From JBMORL01 sp049322335 (lineage in GTDB: Bacteria; Bacteroidota; Bacteroidia; Flavobacteriales_D; UBA2798): a stretch of DNA of 30,249 nt. The translations under genes were made by a program, and so were the position numbers. This document shows positions 8,538 through 16,015 of the stretch, one piece after another. The DNA lies in the NCBI GenBank assembly GCA_049322335.1, contig JBMORL010000014.1, positions 1-30,249 of the forward strand, written 5' to 3'. The notes under the pieces are model-generated. The model worked only from the letters and a program-made list of their open reading frames with translations. It did no database searches and was not told the origin of the DNA. Positions within the stretch are counted from its first letter, which is position 1. Every line of letters starts with the position of its first letter.

Positions 8538-8906
8538 ATGGAAATAAAAGAACTCACCAAAGCAGAAGAAGAGGTAATGCATTACCTCTGGCAAATGGAA
8601 AAAGCGTTTGTGAAAGACATCATTGCCCGCATGCCTAAACCCAAACCTGCCTACAACACCGTGTCTACCATCATCCGCATACTGGAACAAAAAGGATTTG
8701 TTGATCACCGTTCATTTGGAAAAACACACGAGTATTTTCCTCTTATAAAAAAAGAAGAGTATACCCGCTTTTCCATGAAGTTGCTGATGAAGGGATATTT
8801 TGGCAATTCATTCAAAAACATGGTATCGTTTTTTGCCAAAGACAACCGGATGTCGGTAAAAGAACTGGATGAGATCATGAAAGAAATTAAAAAAGAAATA
8901 AAATGA
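8538..8906 (+). CDS. BlaI/MecI/CopY-family transcriptional repressor
   Basis: This is a winged-helix repressor of 122 residues, the usual length of BlaI/MecI. The N-terminal part (LTKAEEEVMHYLWQM) and the recognition region (YNTVSTIIRILEQKGFVDH, residues 39-57) are typical. The C-terminal helices (85-122) form the expected dimer region, with GNSFKNMVSFF near residues 89-99, about where BlaI is cut in staphylococci. It overlaps the downstream M56 gene by four bases (ATGA), the classic repressor/protease pair. Two palindromes in its own promoter suggest autoregulation. In this context the regulated function is unknown; no beta-lactamase gene is near. Confidence 0.93.
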   Translation: MEIKELTKAEEEVMHYLWQMEKAFVKDIIARMPKPKPAYNTVSTIIRILEQKGFVDHRSFGKTHEYFPLIKKEEYTRFSMKLLMKGYFGNSFKNMVSFFAKDNRMSVKELDEIMKEIKKEIK

Positions 8907-10108
8907 GTGCGTTTTTTATTTACTTAATCAAAACAACAGTTGTTTTTACGCTGTTGCTGATTCCTTATTTGTTTACAAAGAATACAAAATTCTTTACCAT
9001 CAACCGTTTTTACCTGTTGGGTAGTATGTTGCTTTCTTTATGCATACCTTTATTAAAATGGGAAATTCCGGCATCCGGAATAACTGGAATTACCTACATG
9101 ATGAACACTATAGAAGTGAATGCTGTCCGTTCTTCAGCAGAAACGGGTGCCCCGGTAAACATTCTTTCCGTTCTTTTTATGGTTTATGTAGCTGTTTCGG
9201 CAATGCTTTTCATACGTTTTCTTTCGGGAATTATACAATTATTAAGAATGATCAGTAAAAACAAAAAAACCGTTTACAAAGATCACACGCTGGTAGTAAC
9301 CGGAAATAAAATCCCGTTTTCATTTCTTCATTTTCTTTTTCTTCCTGGCGAACAAACAGATGAAAAGATAATAGCCCACGAAAAGATACACATTCATCAG
9401 CGACATTCGCTGGACGTAATAGCTTCAGAATTATTTTTGATCCATCAATGGATAAATCCCTTTGCATGGTGGATGAAAAAAGAATTGCTTCAGATACACG
9501 AATACATTGCTGATGATAAAGTAATAAAGCAATACGACCGCACCACATACAGCGAGCTCCTCCTCTGCTCTGCTCTTTCTTCGCCCGCGCCTTCACTGGC
9601 TCATCGCTTTCATACATCCACCCTTAAAAACAGAATAGTTATGATGAAGAAAAAAAACAACCGAAAAGTGATCCTGTTATCACTGGCAGCCGCATTGCCC
9701 ATTGCAGCGCTGGCATCTGCTGCATTTTCAGGAAACGCTACCCTTAACAGTTTCTGGAATGTTCCTTCTATTACCTGGCAACAAAATGAGAATCCTGCTT
9801 CCACAGGAAATGAAACGGTTAATCCGCAATTCAAAGGCGGTGATGCCGAACTGGCCAAATTCATCGGAGATAATTTAAAATATCCCGAATCAGCCAAAAA
9901 AGATAAAAAAGAAGGAAAAGTGTTCATTGGTTTTATTGTCGACAAAAACGGAAAAGTGAAAAACGCAACCATAAAACGCGGTTTTGATTCCGATTGCGAT
10001 AAAGAAGCATTGCGTGTTATAAAAATGATGCCCGACTGGACACCCGGCTCGGTTGACGGCAAACCGGCCGATGTGGAAATGGTGTTGCCGATAAAATTTA
10101 AACTGTAA
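8903..10108 (+). CDS. BlaR1-like M56 metalloprotease with TonB C-terminal domain
   Basis: The 401-residue protein has three or four N-terminal membrane segments (about 5-25, 37-52, 84-115). These are followed by a protease domain with the zinc motif HEKIH (H159, E160, H163) and a downstream HEYIADD (about 199-205) that supplies the third ligand. Another membrane segment lies at 256-276, and a periplasmic TonB C-terminal fold at about 315-401 (YPESAKKDKKEGKV, FIVDKNGKV, LPIKFKL). In BlaR1/MecR1 the outer part is a penicillin-binding sensor; here TonB_C replaces it. By analogy it senses an envelope signal and triggers cleavage of the repressor encoded just upstream. It is followed by a strong terminator. 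Confidence 0.9.
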   Translation: MSAFFIYLIKTTVVFTLLLIPYLFTKNTKFFTINRFYLLGSMLLSLCIPLLKWEIPASGITGITYMMNTIEVNAVRSSAETGAPVNILSVLFMVYVAVSAMLFIRFLSGIIQLLRMISKNKKTVYKDHTLVVTGNKIPFSFLHFLFLPGEQTDEKIIAHEKIHIHQRHSLDVIASELFLIHQWINPFAWWMKKELLQIHEYIADDKVIKQYDRTTYSELLLCSALSSPAPSLAHRFHTSTLKNRIVMMKKKNNRKVILLSLAAALPIAALASAAFSGNATLNSFWNVPSITWQQNENPASTGNETVNPQFKGGDAELAKFIGDNLKYPESAKKDKKEGKVFIGFIVDKNGKVKNATIKRGFDSDCDKEALRVIKMMPDWTPGSVDGKPADVEMVLPIKFKL

Positions 10109-10114
10109 TAAAAT

Positions 10115-10147
10115 AAAAAAGCGCTGACAAAAACAGCGCTTTTTTTT
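10115..10147. terminator. Bidirectional terminator between the M56 gene and the CotH-like gene
   Basis: A 7-bp stem AGCGCTG (10120-10126) / CAGCGCT (10134-10140) with a 7-base A-rich loop has an A-run before it and a T-run (10141-10147) after it. It serves the plus-strand M56 gene and, read on the other strand, the CotH-like gene that ends at 10164. Confidence 0.88.
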
Positions 10148-10163
10148 ATTTCACTGGGATGAA

Positions 10164-12350
10164 TTACATTTTCTGAAACTTCACCACTCCCTTTATTCTT
10201 CCCTCTTCCACCACCGAAATAAAATACATTCCCGGTGAAAGCGGCTGTACATCCAGTTGTAACTGACGGGAAGAAAATCCTTTGCTTAGAATTTGTTTTC
10301 CGGTAATATCACTAATTACAATTTCACGTTTTATATCATTATTACCGGATAACGAAATAAATACACTTTCACGTGCAGGATTGGGATAAACACTCAGCAA
10401 AAATTCTTCCTGTATTTCGTTGACGGATGAAGGAACCACCGGCCAGCAATTTCCGGGAAGATTATCATCCAGCCAGCTTAACCTCAGCGTGAGCCAGGCC
10501 TTTAAATAATTGATCTCATCCGTAAATGTTGCTCCTATATAATTATTGGGCCATACATAGGTTCCCAGGATCGGCCATTTTTCGTAATTACGGATTTGCG
10601 ATTCATCCAAAACTGTTGCTACCGAATCAATATAATTTACCATATAAGCATCACTCAGCACATTCGCCCGCAATTCATCATACCGGCAACGCACACGATT
10701 CACAAAATTGGTATCATTGGTCATTTGATACCACCAGAAAGGAATCTGCCAGCCGTCACCGGGACAATCCGTATTAAAATCAAGTGCATATCCCGTTGTA
10801 TTTCCTCCGTTGCAATAATCGGCATTTCCATAACCTAAATTATAATCCCATAACGGTCCGGCCATTAGTTTTCCACCGTTGCTTTCTTTGTCTTTGTATA
10901 CAAATGCGCTCAAACGATATCCATCCACGTTTCGTGACACTTCATTCACAATAAAATAATCCACAAACGAATTCATGTCGGCATACTTCGGGTAACCTAC
11001 AGCAGTATCTGCAAAAGTGGGTTGAAAAGCGGCATATTCAAAATCATAAACATAATTCTGGATGTATTGTTCCTGCACAGGCAACAAATCCTGTTCTTCG
11101 GGATCGTCATACACATAATTGATCTGCGTGTTATTGGGAATGGTATTGAAGGAAGAAGTAAAATGATCAACCGGTGAATCGTAACGATCAACTTTAAGAA
11201 TATATCCACCGGTTAGTTCATCACCTGTAGTATCAACAGTGGTAAGATTGGCAATATTAAGACGGTTATTATCCACTTTTATTTTTTCCAGCATCACATA
11301 AATACCGAGGTATTCACCATTAATCACCAGTTCGCAAAAACGGGTTCGGGGCGCCCAGTGTCCCTGGTCGTTCCCCAGCTTATATGCCAGCACATCGCGC
11401 ATAAAAGACTTATCTGTATAAGGAGCATACAACACCCAGTCATTTTCGGCAGGCATTCCCATTAAGGATGCATTCAGCGGATTACCGATTGAGTCCTGTG
11501 TCTCCAATGCATAACTTTTTTTAGGGAACATCTGTGAAGAAGAGCCGCGTATTTCGATGGAAATTTTTCCATTGTAATTGTTATACGGATCGTTGAGATA
11601 ATTTCGGATGCCGGGGCCGTTATCAATAATTCCCATGTCGCATACAATCCTGGGATCATCCAAAATAGTTTGCGAGTTGGTATTGATCACAACAATAGGA
11701 ATGTTTGAAGATGTGAAAACCGTTGGCGCCACAAACCACGAAGGTGTGGGATTATAATAAGTATTGGTATCATCTATTCCCACACTAAAAAAACCAATAC
11801 CTGTAAGATCGGAAGATCCGGAATTCTGATTATGTGCTTCAATGGCCAGCACGTTAGTTCCGTTTACCAGTAAGGCAGACAAGGTGCTTTTGCTGATGGA
11901 ATATGCTTCGGGAGTGCCACCGGTATACATCACCGCTTCGTGTTGAGCCGATGCTGTACTGTTGTATGCCGGAGTACCCGTCATATTCGACCGGGCTATT
12001 TCGGTTCCGTTGAGATACGCCACAAAGCCATCATCATAATCCACATGGAAAAATGCCGCTTCAATTTTCGAGGTGTCCAGTACAGTAAAGGTGGCCCTCA
12101 TGTATACACAAATTGTCCCGGTTGAAACCGTTGTAATATCATCACCATCTCCATAACCTATGCTGGCTTGTCCCTGCGACCAGAAGGAATCGTTGAAACC
12201 ATTATTTTCCCATCCTGAAACCGGAAAAGAAGGAACCCTGTATCTCCATTGCTGGGTGGAAGTAACAATGGTTTCCCAGTGGTCGACTGCCTGCTGGGTG
12301 CTTCCCGCCAGGGGAAAAAGAAGAAGGATGGCTGCAAGATATCGTTTCAT
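10164..12350 (-). CDS. Secreted CotH-like kinase with T9SS sorting domain
   Basis: CotH proteins are atypical protein kinases, first known from Bacillus spore coats. The 728-residue product starts with a Sec signal peptide. Residues 25-195 look like a beta-sandwich (FHVDYDDGFVAYLNG). The CotH domain spans about 215-640: ISIEIRGSSSQMFPKKSYALE (262-282), NDWVLYAPYTDKSFMRDVLAY, YLGIYVMLEKIK, GGYILKVDRYDS and GPLWDYNLGYGN (498-509, the Asp-containing metal motif). The last about 80 residues are a type A T9SS domain (VYPNP, GMYFISV). The protein should therefore cross the outer membrane. Whether it phosphorylates secreted proteins is inference. Downstream lies a shared terminator; upstream is the divergent GlcNAc kinase gene. 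Confidence 0.9.
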   Translation of the reverse strand: MKRYLAAILLLFPLAGSTQQAVDHWETIVTSTQQWRYRVPSFPVSGWENNGFNDSFWSQGQASIGYGDGDDITTVSTGTICVYMRATFTVLDTSKIEAAFFHVDYDDGFVAYLNGTEIARSNMTGTPAYNSTASAQHEAVMYTGGTPEAYSISKSTLSALLVNGTNVLAIEAHNQNSGSSDLTGIGFFSVGIDDTNTYYNPTPSWFVAPTVFTSSNIPIVVINTNSQTILDDPRIVCDMGIIDNGPGIRNYLNDPYNNYNGKISIEIRGSSSQMFPKKSYALETQDSIGNPLNASLMGMPAENDWVLYAPYTDKSFMRDVLAYKLGNDQGHWAPRTRFCELVINGEYLGIYVMLEKIKVDNNRLNIANLTTVDTTGDELTGGYILKVDRYDSPVDHFTSSFNTIPNNTQINYVYDDPEEQDLLPVQEQYIQNYVYDFEYAAFQPTFADTAVGYPKYADMNSFVDYFIVNEVSRNVDGYRLSAFVYKDKESNGGKLMAGPLWDYNLGYGNADYCNGGNTTGYALDFNTDCPGDGWQIPFWWYQMTNDTNFVNRVRCRYDELRANVLSDAYMVNYIDSVATVLDESQIRNYEKWPILGTYVWPNNYIGATFTDEINYLKAWLTLRLSWLDDNLPGNCWPVVPSSVNEIQEEFLLSVYPNPARESVFISLSGNNDIKREIVISDITGKQILSKGFSSRQLQLDVQPLSPGMYFISVVEEGRIKGVVKFQKM

Positions 12351-12432
12351 AGCGGAGGCAAGTTAATAAAAAATGAACAAAGTTTATTTAATATTAAGCC
12401 GAAAACTGCGTATTCTTTTATTCTCAAACACT

Positions 12433-12440
12433 TATTTTTG
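12433..12440 (+). promoter_or_regulatory. -7 promoter element of the GlcNAc kinase gene
   Basis: TATTTTTG is an exact TAnnTTTG match, ending nine bases before the ATG at 12450. No convincing -33 box is seen 18-21 bases upstream. Confidence 0.5.
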
Positions 12441-12449
12441 GCAAGCGCC

Positions 12450-13268
12450 ATGAAACTGATAGCCGACAGCGGATCTACCAAAACCCATTGGGCCTTTCTT
12501 TCAGAAAAAGGAGTGGAAGCAGAGGTATTCACTTCCGGCTTAAATCCCAACCACGTTAGTGAAGAAACGGCCCTTGATGAGATAAAAAAAGCATCACTGA
12601 AAAACATGCCCGTATCCGAAATTTTCTTTTACGGTGCCGGATGCGGAAAAGAGGAAAATAAAGTAAAAGTAAGGGTGTGGCTGAGTAATGTGTTCTCAAT
12701 AAATAGTATTACCGTAGAAACCGATATGCTGGGAGCAGCCCGGTCGCTGAGTAACGGAGGCACTTCCTTTATCGCTATTCTGGGCACCGGTTCGAATGCC
12801 TGTTTGTTTGACGGAGAAAAAATTATCCATGCCTTTCCTTCCCCGGGATTTGAAAAGGGAGATGAAGGCAGTGGGGGATATATCGGCAAAAAATTGCTGG
12901 AAGATTATGCCTCACACCGGATGCCGGTTGACCTCACTGAACAGTTTTATTATCAATCGGGGAAAAAGCCGGCACAGATAATGGATAAGTTAACCGCACG
13001 ATATGCAGCCTCTCATCTTCCTTTTATCAGGGAAAATATCCATCATCCCTGGTTTTATTCATTGGTAAAAAACGCCTTTAAAGAATTTCTTGAAAAAACC
13101 ATTTGCAGTTTCCCCGGTTATGAGAATTATCCAGTTCATTTTACCGGTTCGGTAGCCTTTTATTTCAGTGAAATTTTACATGAAGCCGCCAACGAAAAAA
13201 TGGTACGCATAGAAAAAATAAAAGCCAGCCCTATGGAAGGACTGGCTGAATATCATTTAACGAACTGA
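12450..13268 (+). CDS. BadF/BadG-family ATPase, N-acetylglucosamine kinase-like
   Basis: The 272-residue protein has the ASKHA kinase layout: phosphate-1 motif ADSGSTKTHWAF (residues 5-16), phosphate-2 motif ILGTGSNACLFDG, then GFEKGDEGSGGYIGKKLL and an adenosine motif in FTGSVAFYFSEIL. Bacterial members of this size phosphorylate N-acetylglucosamine or related amino sugars, probably salvaged from peptidoglycan or glycans. The frame is open upstream to 12249, but that would overlap the CotH-like gene on the other strand. The ATG at 12450 begins the family sequence exactly and follows a -7 element. Its TGA is immediately adjacent to the stop of the convergent gene at 13269. The sugar specificity is inferred. 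Confidence 0.85.
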   Translation: MKLIADSGSTKTHWAFLSEKGVEAEVFTSGLNPNHVSEETALDEIKKASLKNMPVSEIFFYGAGCGKEENKVKVRVWLSNVFSINSITVETDMLGAARSLSNGGTSFIAILGTGSNACLFDGEKIIHAFPSPGFEKGDEGSGGYIGKKLLEDYASHRMPVDLTEQFYYQSGKKPAQIMDKLTARYAASHLPFIRENIHHPWFYSLVKNAFKEFLEKTICSFPGYENYPVHFTGSVAFYFSEILHEAANEKMVRIEKIKASPMEGLAEYHLTN

Positions 13269-13706
13269 TTAAAAATCTTTACCGGGGCCGGTAATTTTTT
13301 TCAATTGTTTTTTCTTTGGCCGTATCTTATCTACAAAAATCACATAAATAGATTCTCCTGTAGTGGTTACCAGGGCATCAGTAATACCATTTACAATTTT
13401 TGCTTTCGCGGGGCCTTTGTATTTCCTGTCCAGAAAATCAAATGTATTGTCTTCGTACTGGAGCCAGATAGTTGTCACAAAACCTTCCTCTACCTGTACT
13501 TTGGCAGAAACGCATTCGGTTCCGTCTGCGGTAGTGATAGCCACTACTACCCCGGTGTATTTTCCATCTTCTACATTATAGGCACCACGCTCATCGAATT
13601 CTTTTTTATAGGCTTCGTAACAGCTGAGTTCTTTTTTGGTGGTGGATTGTGCAACAACGGCAAGCGCTGGAATTGAGAGAAATAAGGCGAGTAAACACTT
13701 CTTCAT
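13269..13706 (-). CDS. Small exported protein of unknown function
   Basis: I do not recognise this 145-residue protein. It has a Sec signal peptide (MKKCLLALFLSIPALAVVAQ). The mature part of about 125 residues is predicted mostly beta, with two cysteines (in LSCYEAYKKEF and GTECVSAKV) that could form a disulfide outside the cytoplasm. The tail is strongly basic (RPKKKQLKK), followed by GPGKDF. Its stop abuts the kinase stop with no spacer. It is transcribed away from gmhA, whose promoter lies about 60-85 bases upstream on the opposite strand. Confidence 0.7.
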   Translation of the reverse strand: MKKCLLALFLSIPALAVVAQSTTKKELSCYEAYKKEFDERGAYNVEDGKYTGVVVAITTADGTECVSAKVQVEEGFVTTIWLQYEDNTFDFLDRKYKGPAKAKIVNGITDALVTTTGESIYVIFVDKIRPKKKQLKKITGPGKDF

Positions 13707-13762
13707 ATCACGGTTTGTTTGGGTTGATAAAGTTAAACATTCTCGGTTAATTTTTTAATCCT

Positions 13763-13792
13763 GTTGACAATTTCGCAAATTTATTACATTTG
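13763..13792 (+). promoter_or_regulatory. Promoter of gmhA-yifB
   Basis: GTTG (13763-13766, within TTGACA) and TACATTTG (13785-13792) are 18 bases apart and fit the Bacteroidota -33/-7 pattern. The ATG at 13808 is 16 bases downstream. The -7 element overlaps a possible TTG start at 13790, which argues against that start. Confidence 0.6.
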
Positions 13793-13807
13793 ACCCGGTT
13801 TAAAGAT

Positions 13808-14398
13808 ATGGATATCAAACGGATACTAAGTAATTTTACGGAGGCACAAGTTGCCCTTCAACAGTTCATGGCCAATGAAAACAATATTCATGCCATTGGA
13901 AAAGCAGGAGATATCCTGGCCCGTGCTTTTGAAAACGGCAATAAAGTGATCTCCTGTGGAAACGGGGGATCGATGTGTGATGCGATGCATTTTGCCGAGG
14001 AATTATCAGGCCGCTATCGCAATGATCGTCCTGCACTTCCGGCTCTTTCCATCAGCGACCCTTCGCATATCAGTTGTGTGGCCAATGATTATGGCTATGA
14101 AAAAGTATTTTCCCGTTTTATCGAAGCACATGGCAATGAAGGTGACGTATTATTGGCCATCAGCACCAGCGGAAACTCTAAAAACGTGTTGGAAGCTATG
14201 AATGCTGCCCATGAAAAAAAGATGATAGTGATTGCCCTCACAGGGAAAGATGGCGGAAAAATGGCCGGAAACTGCGAAGTGGAAGTAAGGGCACCTCATT
14301 CTGACTATGCTGACCGTGCCCAGGAAATTCATATCAAAATCATTCATACCCTCATCGACCTTGTGGAATTAAAACTGTTTGGAACCAATGCTGGTTAA
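13808..14398 (+). CDS. gmhA: Sedoheptulose-7-phosphate isomerase
   Basis: GmhA converts sedoheptulose 7-phosphate to D-glycero-D-manno-heptose 7-phosphate, the first step of heptose synthesis for lipopolysaccharide or other glycans. The 196-residue protein has the SIS fold. It shows SCGNGGSMCDAMHFAEELSG (residues 49-68), with the catalytic Glu at 65, the phosphate loop AISTSGNSKNV (118-127), and HIKIIH with the catalytic His at 180; both positions equal the E. coli numbering. A TTG at 13790 in the same frame falls within the -7 promoter box, so the ATG at 13808 is used. The 3' end overlaps yifB by 11 bases. Confidence 0.92.
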   Translation: MDIKRILSNFTEAQVALQQFMANENNIHAIGKAGDILARAFENGNKVISCGNGGSMCDAMHFAEELSGRYRNDRPALPALSISDPSHISCVANDYGYEKVFSRFIEAHGNEGDVLLAISTSGNSKNVLEAMNAAHEKKMIVIALTGKDGGKMAGNCEVEVRAPHSDYADRAQEIHIKIIHTLIDLVELKLFGTNAG

Positions 14399-15926
14399 AA
14401 CCTTTTCGAGTGCCGTTTTCGGAATCAATGCCACCATCATCACAGTAGAAGTAAACGTAAGTACCGGAGTCCTTTTTTTTATGGTGGGCCTTCCCGACTC
14501 TGCAGTAAAAGAAAGCCAGCAACGCATACAGGCGGCTTTAAAAAACAACGGATACAAAATTCCCGTAAAAGAAATCACTGTTAATCTCGCCCCGGCCGAC
14601 ATCCGTAAAGAAGGCTCATCATTCGACCTTTCCATTGCTGTGGGAATTTTAGCTGCCAGCGAACAGATTAAGAATGATAAGCTGAATGAGTATGTTATTC
14701 TCGGTGAACTTTCGCTGGATGGAGGATTGCAACCTGTGAAAGGCGTATTGCCTGTAGCCATCAAAGCAAAAGAGCAGGGATTTAAAGGAATTATTCTTCC
14801 CCGGCAGAACGCGCGTGAAGCGGCTATTGTGGGCGAACTGGAAGTATTGGGTGTGGAAAATATTTCGGAAGTCATTCAGTTTTTTGATGGAAAACTGGAA
14901 TTGAAAAATACCGTAGTGGATGTGGAGCAGGAATTTTATTCTCACCTTGACGGACACGAATTTGATTTTGCCGATGTAAAAGGACAAATGAATATAAAGC
15001 GTGCTTTCGAAATTGCAGCTTCAGGCGGACACAATATTATTCTTATCGGTCCACCGGGCGCGGGAAAAAGTATGCTGGCAAAAAGATTGTGTACTATTCT
15101 TCCCCCGTTAAGCCTGGAGGAATCGCTGGAAACTACAAAAATTCATTCGGTAGCAGGAAAACTTTCGCGGAATGATGCACTGGTAACTGTGCGCCCCTTT
15201 CGTTCGCCACACCACACTATTTCTGATGTGGCACTTGTGGGTGGCGGTGGATTTCCGCAACCGGGAGAAATTTCATTGTCGCACAATGGCGTTTTGTTTC
15301 TTGATGAATTACCCGAATACAAGCGAACCGTATTAGAGGTAATGCGACAACCGTTAGAAGACCGGAAAGTAACCATTTCACGCGCAAAATTTTCGGTGGA
15401 ATACCCCGCCAGTTTTATGCTGGTGGCTGCGATGAATCCTTGCCCATGCGGATACTATAATCATCCCGAAAAAGAATGTGTATGCTCCCCGGGAACCGTT
15501 CAGCGTTACCTCAACAAAATTTCGGGACCACTACTCGACCGGATAGATATTCATATTGAAGTGACACCGGTGTCATACGATGAACTTTCAAGCAAACAGG
15601 TAAATGAAAACAGTAAATCGATCCGCGACCGTGTTATAAAAGCAAGGCTGATACAGGAAGAACGATATAAAAATCATAAGGAAGTACACTGCAATGCACA
15701 AATGGGATCAAAATTATTGAGGCAGGTTTGTAAAATTGATTCCTCAGGCGAACAGATATTAAAAACCGCAATGGAAAAATTAGGATTATCTGCACGGGCA
15801 TATGACAGGATTTTAAAAGTTTCAAGAACCATTGCCGACCTTGAAGGAAGCGAAAAAATAGAAACTTCTCATCTGGCAGAAGCCATTCAATACCGAAGCT
15901 TAGACAGGGAAAGTTGGGCAGGATAG
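14388..15926 (+). CDS. YifB/ComM-family Mg-chelatase-like AAA+ ATPase
   Basis: The 512-residue protein has an N-terminal Lon-like domain (FMVGLPDSAVKESQQRI, LAPADIRKEGSSFDL). The AAA+ core has Walker A GPPGAGKS at 221-228, Walker B GVLFLDELPE near 285 and a cysteine cluster (CPCGYYNHPEKECVCSPG near 350). The C-terminal part is helical. ComM, a member, is a helicase that promotes branch migration during natural transformation; the role in Bacteroidota is less clear. The ATG at 14388 overlaps gmhA by 11 bases in another frame. An in-frame TTG at 14379 is also possible. Length agrees with the family (about 505-515). Downstream lie tandem repeats. Confidence 0.92.
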   Translation: MLVKTFSSAVFGINATIITVEVNVSTGVLFFMVGLPDSAVKESQQRIQAALKNNGYKIPVKEITVNLAPADIRKEGSSFDLSIAVGILAASEQIKNDKLNEYVILGELSLDGGLQPVKGVLPVAIKAKEQGFKGIILPRQNAREAAIVGELEVLGVENISEVIQFFDGKLELKNTVVDVEQEFYSHLDGHEFDFADVKGQMNIKRAFEIAASGGHNIILIGPPGAGKSMLAKRLCTILPPLSLEESLETTKIHSVAGKLSRNDALVTVRPFRSPHHTISDVALVGGGGFPQPGEISLSHNGVLFLDELPEYKRTVLEVMRQPLEDRKVTISRAKFSVEYPASFMLVAAMNPCPCGYYNHPEKECVCSPGTVQRYLNKISGPLLDRIDIHIEVTPVSYDELSSKQVNENSKSIRDRVIKARLIQEERYKNHKEVHCNAQMGSKLLRQVCKIDSSGEQILKTAMEKLGLSARAYDRILKVSRTIADLEGSEKIETSHLAEAIQYRSLDRESWAG

Positions 15927-15927
15927 T

Positions 15928-15973
15928 TCATTGGGTCATTGGGTCAGTGGTCAGTGAGTCATTGGTTAAATGG
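15928..15973. repeat. Degenerate short tandem repeat (unit TCATTGGG)
   Basis: Five adjacent units of 7-8 bases: TCATTGGG, TCATTGGG, TCAGTGG, TCAGTGAG, TCATTGG, then a decayed TTAAATGG. It lies directly after the yifB stop in non-coding sequence. Confidence 0.85.
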
Positions 15974-16015
15974 ATAAATAGTTATTACAGGCTATTTGAA
16001 CATTAAAAAACCAGA

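Noticed and set aside
8538..10108. Beta-lactam resistance locus
   Set aside because: The repressor/protease pair is of BlaI/BlaR type, but there is no beta-lactamase or penicillin-binding gene, and the sensor domain is TonB-like.
12249..12449. Upstream start of the GlcNAc kinase frame
   Set aside because: The extension lies antisense to the start of the CotH-like gene, and the kinase phosphate-binding motif begins right after the ATG at 12450.
13790..13807. TTG start for gmhA
   Set aside because: The TTG is inside the TACATTTG -7 promoter box, so it could not be in the transcript.
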